DNA of 64,000 bases from Cupriavidus nantongensis (lineage in GTDB: Bacteria > Pseudomonadota > Gammaproteobacteria > Burkholderiales > Burkholderiaceae), in assembly GCF_001598055.1 (NCBI RefSeq), contig NZ_CP014844.1:744001-808000 (forward strand), in the 5' to 3' direction. A model generated the notes under the pieces. That model did no database searches. It had not been told where the DNA came from and saw only the letters and a list, made by a program, of their open reading frames with translations. Each line of letters opens with the position of its first letter. The stretch's first letter is position 1. Position numbers and translations under genes: made by a program. Shown piece after piece: positions 43,486-53,601 of this stretch.

Positions 43486-43621
43486 CGAGGGCTTTTCCGT
43501 CATGCCCGCGGAAGAAGGCAGCAGCACCCGGCCACCCCCGCGGCGGCCACAAGACTTGCAGGGGCGAGCACAAGCCTTCGCGAGTCGGATTACGGGCACG
43601 AACCAATAGTCAGGAAAAATC

Positions 43622-44050
43622 ATGAAGACCTTTTCCGCCAAGCCTCATGAGGTAAAGCGCGACTGGTACGTGATTGACGCGACGGACAAAGTCCTCGGCC
43701 GTGTTGCCAGCGAAGTGGCACGCCGTCTGCGCGGCAAGCACAAGCCGGAATTTACTCCGCACGTCGACACCGGCGATTACATCATCATCGTCAATGCAGC
43801 CAAGCTGCGTGTCACGGGTACCAAGGAAACGGACAAGAAGTACTATCGCCATTCGGGCTACCCGGGCGGTATCTACGAAACGACGTTCGGCAAGATGCAG
43901 CAGCGTTTCCCGGGCCGTGCCCTGGAAAAGGCTGTCAAGGGCATGCTGCCGAAGGGTCCGCTGGGCTACGCGATGATCAAGAAGCTGAAGGTTTACGCCG
44001 AAGCCGAGCATCCGCACGAAGCGCAGCAGCCCAAGGCGCTGGAAATCTAA
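43622..44050 (+). CDS. rplM: 50S ribosomal protein L13
   Basis: A 142-residue ribosomal protein, full length. The opening [19 protein letters not shown], the core [18 protein letters not shown] and [11 protein letters not shown] are unmistakable. It is followed after 12 bases by rpsI, the universal pairing. Codon use is of the highly expressed type and less GC-extreme than that of its neighbours. Confidence 0.98.
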   Translation: MKTFSAKPHEVKRDWYVIDATDKVLGRVASEVARRLRGKHKPEFTPHVDTGDYIIIVNAAKLRVTGTKETDKKYYRHSGYPGGIYETTFGKMQQRFPGRALEKAVKGMLPKGPLGYAMIKKLKVYAEAEHPHEAQQPKALEI

Positions 44051-44062
44051 GGAGGCCAATCC

Positions 44063-44455
44063 ATGATCGGTAACTGGAATTACGGTACTGGCCGCCGCAA
44101 GAGCGCTGTGGCACGTGTCTTCATCAAGTCGGGCAAGGGCGACATCGTCGTCAACGGCAAGCCCATCAAAGAGTATTTCGCTCGCGAAACCTCGCTGATG
44201 ATCGTGCGCCAGCCGCTGGAACTGACCGCTCACGCTGAAACGTTCGACATCAAGGTCAACGTCACCGGCGGCGGCGAAACCGGCCAGGCCGGTGCAGTGC
44301 GCCACGGCATCACCCGCGCCCTGATCGACTACGATGCGACCCTGAAGTCGGCCCTGTCGAAGGCTGGCTACGTCACGCGCGATGCACGTGAAGTCGAGCG
44401 TAAGAAGGTCGGCTTCCACAAGGCGCGTCGTCGCAAGCAGTTCTCGAAGCGCTGA
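44063..44455 (+). CDS. rpsI: 30S ribosomal protein S9
   Basis: A 130-residue ribosomal protein with the expected [15 protein letters not shown] start, [15 protein letters not shown] core and basic C terminus ending in RRKQFSKR, whose tail contacts P-site tRNA. AGGAGG precedes the ATG. An intrinsic terminator follows. Confidence 0.98.
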   Translation: MIGNWNYGTGRRKSAVARVFIKSGKGDIVVNGKPIKEYFARETSLMIVRQPLELTAHAETFDIKVNVTGGGETGQAGAVRHGITRALIDYDATLKSALSKAGYVTRDAREVERKKVGFHKARRRKQFSKR

Positions 44456-44500
44456 TGCGTTTTCGCGGGTCCGGCCCGGCCGGATCTTGCGAGACCAGAA

Positions 44501-44530
44501 AAACCGCACGCTGGCCGTGCGGTTTTTTTT
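44501..44530 (+). terminator. Intrinsic terminator of rplM-rpsI
   Basis: A 10-bp stem (AAACCGCACG / CGTGCGGTTT, loop CTGGC) followed by a run of T to 44530. Confidence 0.92.
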
Positions 44531-44713
44531 CGCCCGCGGCCTACGGAACCGGCGCGGTGCTGCCGTCATAGTGAGCAGGCCGCCATACTTTTGTGGGGTA
44601 TCCGGCCGCACGCGGCTACAATCACGCCCTGTCGCCGACGGCAAGTGCGGCTTGCCGCCGCGCTTGCGCCACGGGCAGGCCAGCCTGGCACGAACGAGAG
44701 AGGAGTGAGAGTC

Positions 44714-45200
44714 ATGCTGTTTTCCAAGAAGAAGGGCCTTTCGATCGACACGCTGATTGGCGAAGACACCGCCATCGACGGCGACCTGGTGTTTGCCGGC
44801 GGCCTGCGCCTGGACGGACGCGTGCGCGGCAATGTGACCGCGGCGCCGGGCAAGCCCAGCATGCTGGTGATCAGCGAGAAGGGCATGGTCGAGGGCAATC
44901 AGCGTCGGCCACCTGGTACTGAACGGCACCGTCAAGGGCCCGGTGCACGCCGGCGACCTGCTGGAGTTGCAGCCGCAGGCGCGGGTGCTGGGCGACGTGC
45001 GCTATGCCGCGCTGGAAATGCACCAGGGCGCGCTGGTCGAGGGCCGCCTGATGCCGCTGGTGCAGGCCGAGGTCAAGGCGTTGCCGAACCTGGTCGAGGC
45101 GGCGTCGGCGGCCGAAGTGACCGAAGCGGCCGATAGCGACGCTGCCACCGCAGCCGAAACTCCCGCCGCCGCGGCCAGTCCCACTGAAAAGGCCGCATAG
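44714..45200 (+). pseudogene. Bactofilin (polymer-forming cytoskeletal protein), frameshifted
   Basis: The first part, from the ATG at 44714 with a GAGAGGAG site, reads MLFSKKKGLSIDTLIGEDTA and the DUF583 beta-helix repeats up to VEGN at codon 62. The frame then derails at about 44899. The +1 frame picks up at once with ISVGHLVLNGTVKGPVHAG, continues through LLELQPQARVLGDV and LEMHQGALVEGRL, and ends in an Ala/Glu-rich tail at 45200. A two-base loss in AATATCAGC, giving AATCAGC, would explain it. Restored, the protein would be 162 residues. This may be a true mutation, an assembly error or, less likely, programmed frameshifting. Confidence 0.8.
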
Positions 45201-45300
45201 CGGCGACTTCGATGCCGGGAACCCCTTGAAAACACAAGGTTTCGGCACGATTTTCCAGTAGCGCTTAGAATACAGGCGTATCTAAACAGGAGAACACCCC

Positions 45301-45669
45301 ATGAACGCAGTCGCAGAGGCACCCGTTACCGAGGACGTGCCGGCACCGTTCGTCTTTACCGACAGCGCCGCCGACAAGGTCAAGCAGTTGATCGAGGAAG
45401 AGGGCAATGCCGAGCTGAAACTGCGCGTGTTCGTGCAGGGCGGCGGCTGCTCCGGCTTCCAGTACGGCTTTACCTTCGACGAGGAAGTCAACGAAGACGA
45501 CACCACCATGGTCAAGAACGGCGTCACCCTGCTGATCGACTCGATGAGCTACCAGTACCTGGTCGGCGCCGAGATCGACTACAAGGAAGACATCAACGGC
45601 GCCCAGTTCGTGATCAAGAACCCGAATGCCTCGACCACCTGCGGTTGCGGCTCGTCGTTCTCGGTCTGA
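45301..45669 (+). CDS. erpA: Iron-sulfur cluster insertion protein ErpA
   Basis: A 122-residue A-type carrier that delivers Fe-S clusters to apoproteins. The three ligand cysteines are C50 ([11 protein letters not shown]) and C114, C116 (TTCGCGSSF). The ErpA-type acidic N terminus and the segment [15 protein letters not shown] separate it from IscA. It lies about 100 bases after the bactofilin gene, with a possible -10 (TAGAAT, 45266-45271) in between, and ends in a terminator. Confidence 0.95.
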   Translation: MNAVAEAPVTEDVPAPFVFTDSAADKVKQLIEEEGNAELKLRVFVQGGGCSGFQYGFTFDEEVNEDDTTMVKNGVTLLIDSMSYQYLVGAEIDYKEDINGAQFVIKNPNASTTCGCGSSFSV

Positions 45670-45686
45670 GCGATCCCGCTCGCGCA

Positions 45687-45714
45687 AAAAAACGCACCCT
45701 CGGGTGCGTTTTTT
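45687..45714. terminator. Bidirectional intrinsic terminator
   Basis: AAAAAA plus CGCACCC, a two-base loop, then GGGTGCG plus TTTTTT. It closes erpA and the convergent dioxygenase gene. Confidence 0.88.
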
Positions 45715-45729
45715 CTTTGCCGCGCCGGC

Positions 45730-46527
45730 TTACTGCACGGCGCGCCAGACCACCGGAAACCAGTCTTCGCGCAGGCGCTCGCCAGTCTGCTGGCCGATGC
45801 CGGGGAACGGCGGCGAGGTCCGCCCGGGCCGCTGCATGAAGCGCACGTCGTCGCCGACGAAGCGGGCCGAGAATGCCCGCCGCCGTCCGGTGCCGGTATT
45901 GCCGGCGGCACCGTGCACGGTGCGGAAGTCGAACACCACCGCATCGCCCGGCTCCAGCTCGGGAGCCAGCAAGGTGTGGCTGCCATCCTCCACGTCCGGC
46001 ATCTCCATGAAGGCGTCGTCGCCGCCATAGAAATTCTCGTTGCTGGCCCAGCGCTTGGGCCGCACCAGGCGCGGCCAGCGATGCGAGCCGGCCACCACGC
46101 GCAGCGTATTGGCCTGCGTGACCGGGTCCAGCGGGATCCAGTAGCTCGCGGTCTGGGTGCCGTCGACGCAGTAGTAGGGCAGGTCCTGGTGCCATGGCGT
46201 CGGCTTGGCGGTGCCGGGCTCCTTGACCAGGATGTGCTCGTGGAATACCTGCACCGCCTGCGACTGCATGATCCGTCCGGCGATCCCGGCCGCCGCCGAC
46301 TCGCGGATAAAAGCCGCGAACGGGGCGATGCGCTGCCAGTTGCAATAGTCCTCGAAAAAGCGCCCGCTCTCGCCGGCGCGTACGTTCTCGATGGCGAAGG
46401 GGCCGGGCTCGGCCAGGTTCTGCGCGAAGCCTTCGCGCAGGCGCTCGACCCAGTCGGTAAAGGCGCCGCGCAAGACCAGCACGCCGTCGCGCTGGTAGGT
46501 GTCGATCTGTTCCGGGGTGATGTCCAT
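45730..46527 (-). CDS. Phytanoyl-CoA dioxygenase family protein (Fe(II)/2-oxoglutarate)
   Basis: A 265-residue 2-oxoglutarate-dependent oxygenase. The iron triad is H113-x-D115 (PWHQDLPYY) and H205 (RTVHGAAGN); R217 in RRAFSARF should hold 2-oxoglutarate. The early segment ITPEQIDTYQRDGVLVLRG is typical of PhyH proteins. The ATG at 46527 is chosen since the upstream extension lacks family character. The substrate is unknown; family members hydroxylate lipids, small acids and natural products. Its neighbours do not suggest a pathway. Confidence 0.83.
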   Translation of the reverse strand: MDITPEQIDTYQRDGVLVLRGAFTDWVERLREGFAQNLAEPGPFAIENVRAGESGRFFEDYCNWQRIAPFAAFIRESAAAGIAGRIMQSQAVQVFHEHILVKEPGTAKPTPWHQDLPYYCVDGTQTASYWIPLDPVTQANTLRVVAGSHRWPRLVRPKRWASNENFYGGDDAFMEMPDVEDGSHTLLAPELEPGDAVVFDFRTVHGAAGNTGTGRRRAFSARFVGDDVRFMQRPGRTSPPFPGIGQQTGERLREDWFPVVWRAVQ

Positions 46528-46602
46528 GGCGATAGGTGTGAGGGGCGACAGGCTCAGTATCGCCATGTGCGGGGGACAGGAAAAGATGGGACAAGCCATA
46601 TG

Positions 46603-46626
46603 TTTCCTATGTTGGGAAATAGGAAA
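46603..46626. promoter_or_regulatory. Inverted repeat upstream of the PhyH-like gene
   Basis: TTTCCTA and TAGGAAA flank a 10-base spacer, 76 bases upstream of the dioxygenase start. The spacing and AT-richness suit an operator. It also lies downstream of anmK, but has no U-tract. Confidence 0.35.
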
Positions 46627-46726
46627 TCATGATCCCCTTCGCCTTCCGCCAGCTCGGGCGCCTCGTCGCCGCCGGCGCAGGCGTTAATGGATTGCGGGTC
46701 GATGCAGGGGAGGACCGTGCCGGGGC

Positions 46727-47851
46727 TCAGCGCGGGTAGATCGCGCCCAGCACGCGCGGCCCGGCGGCGCCGGTCACGGTGGGGACGTTGCCGGGCAGGC
46801 GCAGCAGGCACTGGCGCGCGAGCCAGGCAAAGGCGATGGCTTCGACCTGCGACACCGGCACGCCGTAGTCGTCGGAGGTCTCGATGGCCACACCAGGCAG
46901 GGCCTGCGCCAGCCGCGCCAGCACGAAGGCATTGCGCGCGCCGCCGCCGCAGACGATCAGCCGCCGCGCAGCGGGCGCGCTGGCGCGCACGTCGCGCGCG
47001 ATGGCCTCGGCGGTCAGCGCCGCCAGGGTGGCCTGCACGTCGGCCGGCGCAAGCTGCGGGAACGCCGCCAGCTGCGCTTCCAGCCAGCCGGGGTGGAACA
47101 GGTCGCGCCCGGTGCTCTTGGGCGGCGGCGCGCTGAAATACGGCTCGGCCAGGCACTGCGCCAGCAGCGCGGCGTCGACGCGCCCGGTGGCGGCCCAGTC
47201 GCCGTTGTGGTCGAAGGCCAGGCCGCGGTGGCGGCCGATCCAGTAGTCGAGCAGCGCATTGCCCGGGCCGCAGTCGAAGCCGCTGATGGGCCCCGCTGCC
47301 GGCAGGATGCTGATGTTGGAGATGCCGCCGATATTGCAGGCCACGCGGGTCTCGGTGCTGCTGCCGAACAGCGCGTGGTGCAGCGCCGGCACCAGCGGTG
47401 CGCCCTGTCCGCCGGCGGCGAGGTCGCGGCTGCGGAAGTCCGCCACCACGTCGATGCCGGCCAGCTCTGCCAGCCGCGCCGGATGCTGGCTCTGGCGGGT
47501 ATAGCCGATGCCGTCGTAGAGGCCGGGCCGGTGGCGGATGGTCTGGCCGTGGGCGCCGATGGCGGCGATCGCGGCGGCCTCGACGCGCGCCTCGCGCAAC
47601 AGCGCGGCGACGCAGTCGGCGTAGACCTGCGCCAGCGCGTTGGCCGCCAGCGCCTCGCGGTGGATTTCGTCCTCGCCCGGCTGCTGCAGGGCGCCGAAGG
47701 CGGCGCGCAGCGTGTCGGGGAAGGGCTGGCTCGCGGCCGCCAGCACCGTGGGACGCGCGCCGCTGAAATCGACCAGTACCGCGTCGGCACCGTCCATGCT
47801 GGTGCCGGACATGATGCCGATATAGCGTTCGCTGCCGGGCACGGGGATCAC
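46727..47851 (-). CDS. anmK: Anhydro-N-acetylmuramic acid kinase
   Basis: A 374-residue sugar kinase of peptidoglycan recycling that opens and phosphorylates 1,6-anhydro-MurNAc. Signatures: [16 protein letters not shown] at the N terminus, [11 protein letters not shown], the NIGGISNIS strand, [13 protein letters not shown] and a C-terminal CGGGARNAF. The start is GTG at 47851, giving the family length; the open frame upstream runs through the M23 peptidase gene. It lies 11 bases after that gene, so both are probably one cell-wall operon. Confidence 0.9.
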   Translation of the reverse strand: MIPVPGSERYIGIMSGTSMDGADAVLVDFSGARPTVLAAASQPFPDTLRAAFGALQQPGEDEIHREALAANALAQVYADCVAALLREARVEAAAIAAIGAHGQTIRHRPGLYDGIGYTRQSQHPARLAELAGIDVVADFRSRDLAAGGQGAPLVPALHHALFGSSTETRVACNIGGISNISILPAAGPISGFDCGPGNALLDYWIGRHRGLAFDHNGDWAATGRVDAALLAQCLAEPYFSAPPPKSTGRDLFHPGWLEAQLAAFPQLAPADVQATLAALTAEAIARDVRASAPAARRLIVCGGGARNAFVLARLAQALPGVAIETSDDYGVPVSQVEAIAFAWLARQCLLRLPGNVPTVTGAAGPRVLGAIYPR

Positions 47852-47862
47852 GGTGGACGCGC

Positions 47863-49254
47863 TCAGTTGGCGGCGGTCAGCACGTTGTAGGTGCGCAGCG
47901 CGTTGATGCGGCTGAGCAGCCCGCTGGTGTAGGTCAGGAATTCCTGGCGCGACTTGCCGGTCAGCGCCGGCGATTCCATCAGCGTGATGGTCAGCGGGTT
48001 CTGCGGCACGTCGTTGAAGCGGAACTCGTAGTGCAGGTGCGGGCCGGTGGCCCAGCCGGTCGCGCCGACATAGCCGATCAGCTGGCCTTGGCGCACGGTC
48101 TGCCCCTGGCGCATGCCGGCAAAGCCCGACAGGTGCGCGTAGTAGGTGGAGTAGCCGTTGGGATGCGACAGGATGACGATGTTGCCGTAGCCGTTCTGCT
48201 GGCCGACGAACTCTACCACGCCGTCGCCGGTGGCCAGCACCTTGGTGCCGGTGGGGGCGGCGAAGTCGACGCCCTTGTGCTGGGCCCAGTCGTGATGCAG
48301 CGGATGCTCGCGGCCGCCGAAGCCCGACGACACGCGCGAGAACTCCACCGGCGAACGCAGGAACGGCCGCTTCATGCTGCGCCCGTCGAAGGTGTAATAG
48401 GCGCCGCCGTCCTTGCTGCCCTCGGGCGCAAACCACAGCGCCTGGTGCAGCTGGTTGCGGTTGATCAGCTCGACCGCGACCACGCGGCCGTTGCGCACGA
48501 AGGTGCCATCGCGGAAGCCCGCTTCATAGATGATGCGGAAGCGGTCGCCGGCGGCGATGTCGTGGTGGAAGTCGATCACGCCGGAGAAGATCGACAGCAT
48601 CTGCTGCACCACTTCGTCGGGCACGTTGGCCGCGTCCATGGCCTTGAAGAAGCCGCCGGAGGAAATCGCGCCCGAGGCCATTTCGTAGTGGACGTCGTTG
48701 TCGACGCGCTGCACCTTGGCCTTGTACGCGGCGGCGCTGTCGCCGCTGGCGGCGCGCACGCGCTCGATCACCAGCTCGCGCGAGGCCGCGGCGTCGCCGC
48801 CGAGATTGGCCTGCAGCGACACCAGCGTGTTGCTCTCGTCGATTTCCGCCTGCACCGCCTGGCCCGGGTTCAGGTTGAACAGGCCGCGCGCGGTCGGGTT
48901 CTTGACGATGAACGCCTGCGCGTCGGCATCGTCCACGCCCAGCCGCTTGAGCAGGCTGGCAATGGTGTCGCCGCGCTGCATGCGCTCTTCGCGCACGTAC
49001 ACGGCCTGGCTGTCGGTGAGCTGCTCGAGCTGTTCGCGCACGTCGGGCATGCGCAGGGCCTGCTGGGTGCGGGGCGCGCGCGGATCGTCGTAGGCGCTGC
49101 GGGGGGCGACACCCATGGCCGCGGCCATGCCGAGCGTGAAGATCGCACCGACCGAGGCCGTCAGTTGTTTGCGCCGCCGCGCATGCTGGGGGTTGGTCGG
49201 ATCGACCAGCACCACCAGCTCACGCGCGAAAACTTCGCGGAGTCTGGACCACAT
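47863..49254 (-). CDS. M23 family metallopeptidase (MepM-like peptidoglycan endopeptidase)
   Basis: A 463-residue envelope protein. A membrane anchor near residues 34-50 is followed by a linker with an OapA/LysM-like region (about 90-160, [14 protein letters not shown]). The C-terminal LytM domain has the zinc motifs HKGVDFAAP and HLHYEF near residues 330-410. It should cleave peptide cross-links during wall growth. The ATG at 49254 is preferred to a GTG one codon upstream. It is divergent from tyrS and coupled to anmK. Confidence 0.9.
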   Translation of the reverse strand: MWSRLREVFARELVVLVDPTNPQHARRRKQLTASVGAIFTLGMAAAMGVAPRSAYDDPRAPRTQQALRMPDVREQLEQLTDSQAVYVREERMQRGDTIASLLKRLGVDDADAQAFIVKNPTARGLFNLNPGQAVQAEIDESNTLVSLQANLGGDAAASRELVIERVRAASGDSAAAYKAKVQRVDNDVHYEMASGAISSGGFFKAMDAANVPDEVVQQMLSIFSGVIDFHHDIAAGDRFRIIYEAGFRDGTFVRNGRVVAVELINRNQLHQALWFAPEGSKDGGAYYTFDGRSMKRPFLRSPVEFSRVSSGFGGREHPLHHDWAQHKGVDFAAPTGTKVLATGDGVVEFVGQQNGYGNIVILSHPNGYSTYYAHLSGFAGMRQGQTVRQGQLIGYVGATGWATGPHLHYEFRFNDVPQNPLTITLMESPALTGKSRQEFLTYTSGLLSRINALRTYNVLTAAN

Positions 49255-49526
49255 CACGTAAAATTCAACCTTGGTCTGAGCCCGCTGCCGGGGACGATGT
49301 GTCTCGTCTGCCTTCCTCCCCCGAGGTGCGGCGCGTGCTGTCAGTATTCAGTAATTTTGGCCGCCTGCCTTGCTGTGCAACTCCAGTGCGGAGTGCTGGG
49401 CAAAGTGACGGGTGGCGCACCGGAAAGGCTTCCGCAGGCGCCCGGAAACGCGGATTATACCAAAATCCGGCCCTGGCGGCTGTCGGCAGATTTCCTAAAA
49501 TTTCAAGTATTTCAAAGACTTACGTG

Positions 49527-50768
49527 ATGACTGAAGTTGCCTCGGCCGCACCGGCCAAATACCCCCTGACGCCCTCGGTGATGCAGGCCCTGGAGATCTC
49601 CAAGCGCGGCTGCGACGAGCTGCTGATCGAAGCGGAGTGGGCGCAGAAGCTGGCGCGCAGCGAGGCCACCGGCGTGCCGCTGCGCATCAAGCTGGGCCTG
49701 GACCCGACCGCGCCCGACATCCATATCGGCCACACCGTGGTGCTGAACAAGCTGCGCCAGCTGCAGGACCTCGGCCACCAGGTGATCTTCCTGATCGGCG
49801 ACTTCACCTCGACCATCGGCGACCCGTCGGGCCGCAACAGCACGCGCCCGCCGCTCACGCGCGAGCAGATCGAGGCCAACGCCCAGACCTACTACCGCCA
49901 GGCCAGCCTGGTGCTCGACCCGGCCCGCACCGAGATCCGCTACAACAGCGAGTGGTGCGATCCGCTCGGCGCGCGCGGCATGATCCAGCTCGCGGCCAAG
50001 TACACCGTGGCGCGCATGATGGAGCGCGATGACTTCACCAAGCGCTTCCGCTCCGGGATTCCGATCTCCGTGCACGAGTTCCTCTACCCGCTGATGCAGG
50101 GCTACGACTCGGTGGCGCTGAAGTCCGACCTGGAGCTGGGCGGCACCGACCAGAAGTTCAACCTGCTGGTGGGGCGCGAGCTGCAGAAGGAATACGGCCA
50201 GGAGCCGCAGTGCATCCTGACCATGCCGCTGCTGGTGGGCCTGGACGGGGTCGAGAAGATGTCCAAGTCCAAGGGCAACTACGTGGGCGTGACCGAGGCC
50301 CCGAACGAGATGTTCGGCAAGCTGATGAGCATCTCGGACGACCTGATGTGGCAGTACTTCACGCTGCTGTCGTTCCGCCCGATGAGCGAGATCGACCTGA
50401 TGAAGCAGGAGATCGCCGCCGGCCGCAACCCGCGCGACTGCAAGGTGCTGCTGGCGCAGGAGATCGTGGCGCGCTTCCACAGCCAGGCCGATGCCGAGAA
50501 GGCGCTGGAAGATTTCAACCACCGCGCCCGCGGCGGCGTGCCGGACGATATCCCGGCGGTCAGCCTGACGGGCGCGCCGCTGGGCATCGCGCAGCTGCTC
50601 AAGCAGGCCAACCTGGTGCCGTCGACCTCGGAAGCCAACCGCAATATCGAGCAGGGCGGCGTCAAGATCGACGGCGCCACCGTCAGCGACAAGGCCACCA
50701 GGGTGGCCGCGGGCACCTATGTCGTGCAGGTCGGCAAGCGCCGCTTCGCGCGCGTGACGCTGGCCTGA
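49527..50768 (+). CDS. tyrS: Tyrosyl-tRNA synthetase
   Basis: A 413-residue class I synthetase. HIGH is at residues 66-69, KMSKS is in [12 protein letters not shown], and an S4 RNA-binding domain forms the C terminus ([18 protein letters not shown]). The KMSKS form and length fit the TyrZ-like subgroup. The ATG at 49527 begins MTEVASAAP; in-frame codons further upstream are in the promoter region. Seven bases separate it from dtd, a functionally matching neighbour. Confidence 0.95.
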   Translation: MTEVASAAPAKYPLTPSVMQALEISKRGCDELLIEAEWAQKLARSEATGVPLRIKLGLDPTAPDIHIGHTVVLNKLRQLQDLGHQVIFLIGDFTSTIGDPSGRNSTRPPLTREQIEANAQTYYRQASLVLDPARTEIRYNSEWCDPLGARGMIQLAAKYTVARMMERDDFTKRFRSGIPISVHEFLYPLMQGYDSVALKSDLELGGTDQKFNLLVGRELQKEYGQEPQCILTMPLLVGLDGVEKMSKSKGNYVGVTEAPNEMFGKLMSISDDLMWQYFTLLSFRPMSEIDLMKQEIAAGRNPRDCKVLLAQEIVARFHSQADAEKALEDFNHRARGGVPDDIPAVSLTGAPLGIAQLLKQANLVPSTSEANRNIEQGGVKIDGATVSDKATRVAAGTYVVQVGKRRFARVTLA

Positions 50769-50775
50769 GGCGGCG

Positions 50776-51237
50776 ATGATCGCGCTGATCCAGCGGGTGG
50801 CCCAGGCCCGCGTCACGGTTGCAGGCCGCACCACCGGCGAAATCGGCGCCGGCCTGCTGGCCCTGGTCTGCGCCGAGCGCGGCGACACCGAGGCGCAGGC
50901 CGAGCGGCTCTTGGCCAAGCTGCTGTCGTACCGGGTGTTTTCCGATGCGGACGGCAAGATGAACCTGCCGGTGCAGAACATCGACGGCAACGGCAATCCG
51001 GGCGGGCTGCTGGTGGTGTCGCAGTTCACGCTGGCCGCCGATACCAACAGCGGCACACGGCCCAGCTTCACCCCCGCGGCCCCGCCCGAGGACGGCCGGC
51101 GCCTGTACGAGCATTTCGTCGCGCGGGCGCGCGCGGCGCATCCGCAGGTGCAGACCGGCGAGTTCGGCGCGATGATGCAGGTCAGCCTGGTCAACGATGG
51201 TCCGGTCACGTTCTGGCTGCGCGTGGCACCGTCCTGA
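50776..51237 (+). CDS. dtd: D-aminoacyl-tRNA deacylase
   Basis: A 153-residue proofreading enzyme that removes D-amino acids from tRNA. The active-site motifs SQFTLAADT and NDGPVTFWL (the cross-subunit Gly-Pro motif) are present. It is directly downstream of tyrS, whose product can mischarge D-tyrosine, so the pairing is logical. Confidence 0.95.
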   Translation: MIALIQRVAQARVTVAGRTTGEIGAGLLALVCAERGDTEAQAERLLAKLLSYRVFSDADGKMNLPVQNIDGNGNPGGLLVVSQFTLAADTNSGTRPSFTPAAPPEDGRRLYEHFVARARAAHPQVQTGEFGAMMQVSLVNDGPVTFWLRVAPS

Positions 51238-51289
51238 ACCGATTCGAAGCTGCCGCGTCCACGGCGCGGCATCAAGACAGGAGAGACAA

Positions 51290-51949
51290 ATGAAACTCTG
51301 GAGCAAGTCCTTCAACGACAACGCGCCGATCCCCGGCGAGTTCGCCTTCTGCGTGCCCGACGCCGCCGCCCACGTGGCCCTGTCGAACAACCGCAACCCC
51401 GACCTGCACTGGGAAGACGCGCCGGCCGAGACGCGCTCGTTCGTGCTGATCTGCCACGACCGCGACGTCCCCAGCAAGGGCGACGACGTCAACCAGGAAG
51501 GCCGCGAAGTGCCGGCCTCGCTGCCGCGCGTGGACTTCTTCCACTGGGTGCTGGTCGACATCCCGCCGGGACTGACCTCGATCGCCGCGGGCTCGCACAG
51601 CGACGGCGTGATCGCGCGCGGCAAGCCGGGCCCTGAAGCCACCGGCGGCACCGCTACCGCGGGCGGCCTGCGCCACGGCATCAACGACTACACCGGCTGG
51701 TTTGCCGGCGATGCCGACATGAAGGGCGACTACTACGGCTATGACGGCCCGTGCCCGCCGTGGAACGACGCGCTGCTGCACCACTACGTGTTCACGCTGT
51801 ATGCGCTCGACCTCGACCGGCTGCCGCTGGAAGGCACCTTTACCGGCACCCAGGTGCGCGAGGCGATCCAGGGCCATGTGCTGGCGCAGGCCAGCCTGAC
51901 CGGCACCTATACGCTGAACCCCAAGCTGGCCAAGTCACCGGCGGCCTGA
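51290..51949 (+). CDS. YbhB/YbcL family (Raf kinase inhibitor-like) protein
   Basis: A 219-residue PEBP-fold protein. The ligand-pocket motifs are seen as NPDLHWEDAP, FVLICHDRDVP, FFHWVLVDIPP and GYDGPCPPWNDALLHHYVFTLYAL. The fold binds anionic groups such as phospholipid heads; bacterial roles are poorly defined. There is no signal peptide. An AGGAGAG site precedes the ATG at 51290. Confidence 0.88.
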   Translation: MKLWSKSFNDNAPIPGEFAFCVPDAAAHVALSNNRNPDLHWEDAPAETRSFVLICHDRDVPSKGDDVNQEGREVPASLPRVDFFHWVLVDIPPGLTSIAAGSHSDGVIARGKPGPEATGGTATAGGLRHGINDYTGWFAGDADMKGDYYGYDGPCPPWNDALLHHYVFTLYALDLDRLPLEGTFTGTQVREAIQGHVLAQASLTGTYTLNPKLAKSPAA

Positions 51950-52033
51950 AGCCGGGCCGGTGCCGCGTCCCGCGCGGTGCCGGGCCCGCACGGCGCCAAG
52001 CAAGCACCCGCAGCAACCCCGAAGGAAATCGGC

Positions 52034-52708
52034 ATGTCGCAAAGCCCCGGGCCGCATTCGCTGGCCTTTACCCACCTGATCGTGATCCGCCACGGCGAAA
52101 CGGCCTGGAACCGGGAGCGCCGGCTGCAGGGCCAGCTCGATATTCCGCTGAACCAGACCGGCCATGCGCAGGCACGCGCGCTGGCCAATGCGCTGGCGGG
52201 CGAGCCGATCGATGCGGTGTATTCCAGCGACCTGTCGCGCGCAATGGAAACCGCCGCGCCGCTGGCCGAGGCGCTGGGGCTGCAGGTGCGTGCCGATGCG
52301 CGGCTGCGCGAGCGCAGCTACGGCGCGCTGCAGGGCAAGACCTACGCCGAGGTGGCCGAGCACCTGCCGGAGGACTTTGCCCGCTGGCAGGCGCGCGTGC
52401 CCGATTACGCGCCGCCCGAGGGCGAGTCGCTGCTGGGCTTCCACGAACGCGCGGTCGACGCGGTGCTGGCGCTGTCGCGCCGGCATCCGGGCGAGCGCAT
52501 CGCGCTGGTCGCGCACGGCGGCGTGCTCGACTGTCTTTACCGCGAGGCCACCGGCATGACGCTGGAAGCGCCACGCCAGCACGAACTGCTCAATGCCAGC
52601 GTCAACCGCCTGCGCAGCGACAGCACCCACCTGACGCTGGCCCAGTGGGGCGACGTCAGCCACCTCGAGAACCTGGCGCTGGACGAGGTCGACCGCCGCG
52701 TGCCGTAG
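52034..52708 (+). CDS. Histidine phosphatase family protein (phosphoglycerate mutase-like)
   Basis: A 224-residue phosphatase. The phospho-acceptor motif IRHGETAWN has H20, ERSYGALQGKTYAEV is the family acidic segment, and ALVAHGGVLD carries the second His near residue 167. It resembles GpmB/CobC-type phosphatases rather than glycolytic mutase. The start at 52034 follows GAAGGAAA. It is convergent with the YhhQ gene. Confidence 0.88.
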   Translation: MSQSPGPHSLAFTHLIVIRHGETAWNRERRLQGQLDIPLNQTGHAQARALANALAGEPIDAVYSSDLSRAMETAAPLAEALGLQVRADARLRERSYGALQGKTYAEVAEHLPEDFARWQARVPDYAPPEGESLLGFHERAVDAVLALSRRHPGERIALVAHGGVLDCLYREATGMTLEAPRQHELLNASVNRLRSDSTHLTLAQWGDVSHLENLALDEVDRRVP

Positions 52709-52715
52709 CGCCACG

Positions 52716-53441
52716 CTAGACCCGGACGCGGAACGGGGTGAAGTTGGTATGCCGGTCGAAGTAGTCTTCGTTCTCGGCGCGCTTCAGGAAGCCCACCACC
52801 TTGTACGTGACCGGCGTCATCACCACCTCCCAGCCGGTCTTCAGCACGTACTGCGCCACCGCCACCTGGACCACCTGCTCGAGCGGCCAGATGCCGTAGA
52901 AGGCGATCACGTAGAACAGCGACGAGTCCACCAGCTCGCCCGCCAGCGTCGAGCCGATGGTGCGCGTCCACAGCCAGCGGCCACCGGTCCACAGCTTCAT
53001 CTTGGCCAGCACATAGCTGTTGGTGAAGCTGCCACAGCAGAACGCAAGCAGCGAACCGAGCGCGATGCGCCAGGTATTGCCGAACACATCCTGCAGGCTC
53101 TTCTGGTAGTCCGCCATGAACGGCGCGACCGGCATGTTCAGCACCACCAGGCTCATGAAGGTGGCGAAGGCCAGCGCGGCAAAGCCGGCCCAGACCACGC
53201 GCCGGTCGCGGCCATAGCCGTAGACCTCGGTCAGCACGTCGCCGAAGATGTATGAGATCGGGAAGAACAGCACGCCCGCGCCGAAGGTCACCGTGCCGAC
53301 CAGTGGCAGCGTGACCTGCGCCGCCTTGGCCGCGCCGATCAGGTTCGAGCACAGCAGCACGGTGACGAAGGCCACCATGACGAAGTCGTAGTAGCGGTAG
53401 ACGCGGCCCGGTTGGGTCGTGCTGGCGGGGACGGCGGACAT
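52716..53441 (-). CDS. Queuosine precursor transporter (YhhQ family)
   Basis: A 241-residue integral membrane protein with about six helices. The VUT/YhhQ signature FFPISYIFGDVLTEVYGYGRDR and the later GELVDSSLFYVIAFYG are clear. It imports preQ0/preQ1 for the queuosine modification of tRNA. The start at 53441 is chosen as the first Met before the conserved membrane part; the longer frame adds 41 basic residues unlike the family. Confidence 0.88.
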   Translation of the reverse strand: MSAVPASTTQPGRVYRYYDFVMVAFVTVLLCSNLIGAAKAAQVTLPLVGTVTFGAGVLFFPISYIFGDVLTEVYGYGRDRRVVWAGFAALAFATFMSLVVLNMPVAPFMADYQKSLQDVFGNTWRIALGSLLAFCCGSFTNSYVLAKMKLWTGGRWLWTRTIGSTLAGELVDSSLFYVIAFYGIWPLEQVVQVAVAQYVLKTGWEVVMTPVTYKVVGFLKRAENEDYFDRHTNFTPFRVRV

Positions 53442-53537
53442 GGGGGCTCCCGGTCGGAGGCGCTGGCGCGCCATGTTTTGGGCGCGATTATGCCAGCGGG
53501 CCAGGCATTCCGCCGCGCCTGCCGTCCGTAAACGAGA

Positions 53538-53559
53538 ATTCCCGGCCGAAGCCGGGAAT
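53538..53559. other. Hairpin between the YhhQ and SYLF genes
   Basis: A 9-bp perfect stem (ATTCCCGGC / GCCGGGAAT) with a CGAA tetraloop. No U-tract follows on either strand, so it may be an RNA stability element rather than a terminator. Confidence 0.4.
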
Positions 53560-53601
53560 CGCAAGCATGGTGAGAGGCAACGCGGCCCTGCCGCGGCCGC
53601 G

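Noticed and set aside
43205..43609. A TTG-initiated frame running from the small RNA start across the terminator
   Set aside because: It would be leaderless, proline-rich and would read through a strong intrinsic terminator. No ribosome site or family resemblance supports it.
44880..44945. Programmed frameshifting in the bactofilin gene
   Set aside because: No slippery run, upstream stimulatory Shine-Dalgarno-like site or downstream pseudoknot is evident. A small deletion or sequence error is simpler.
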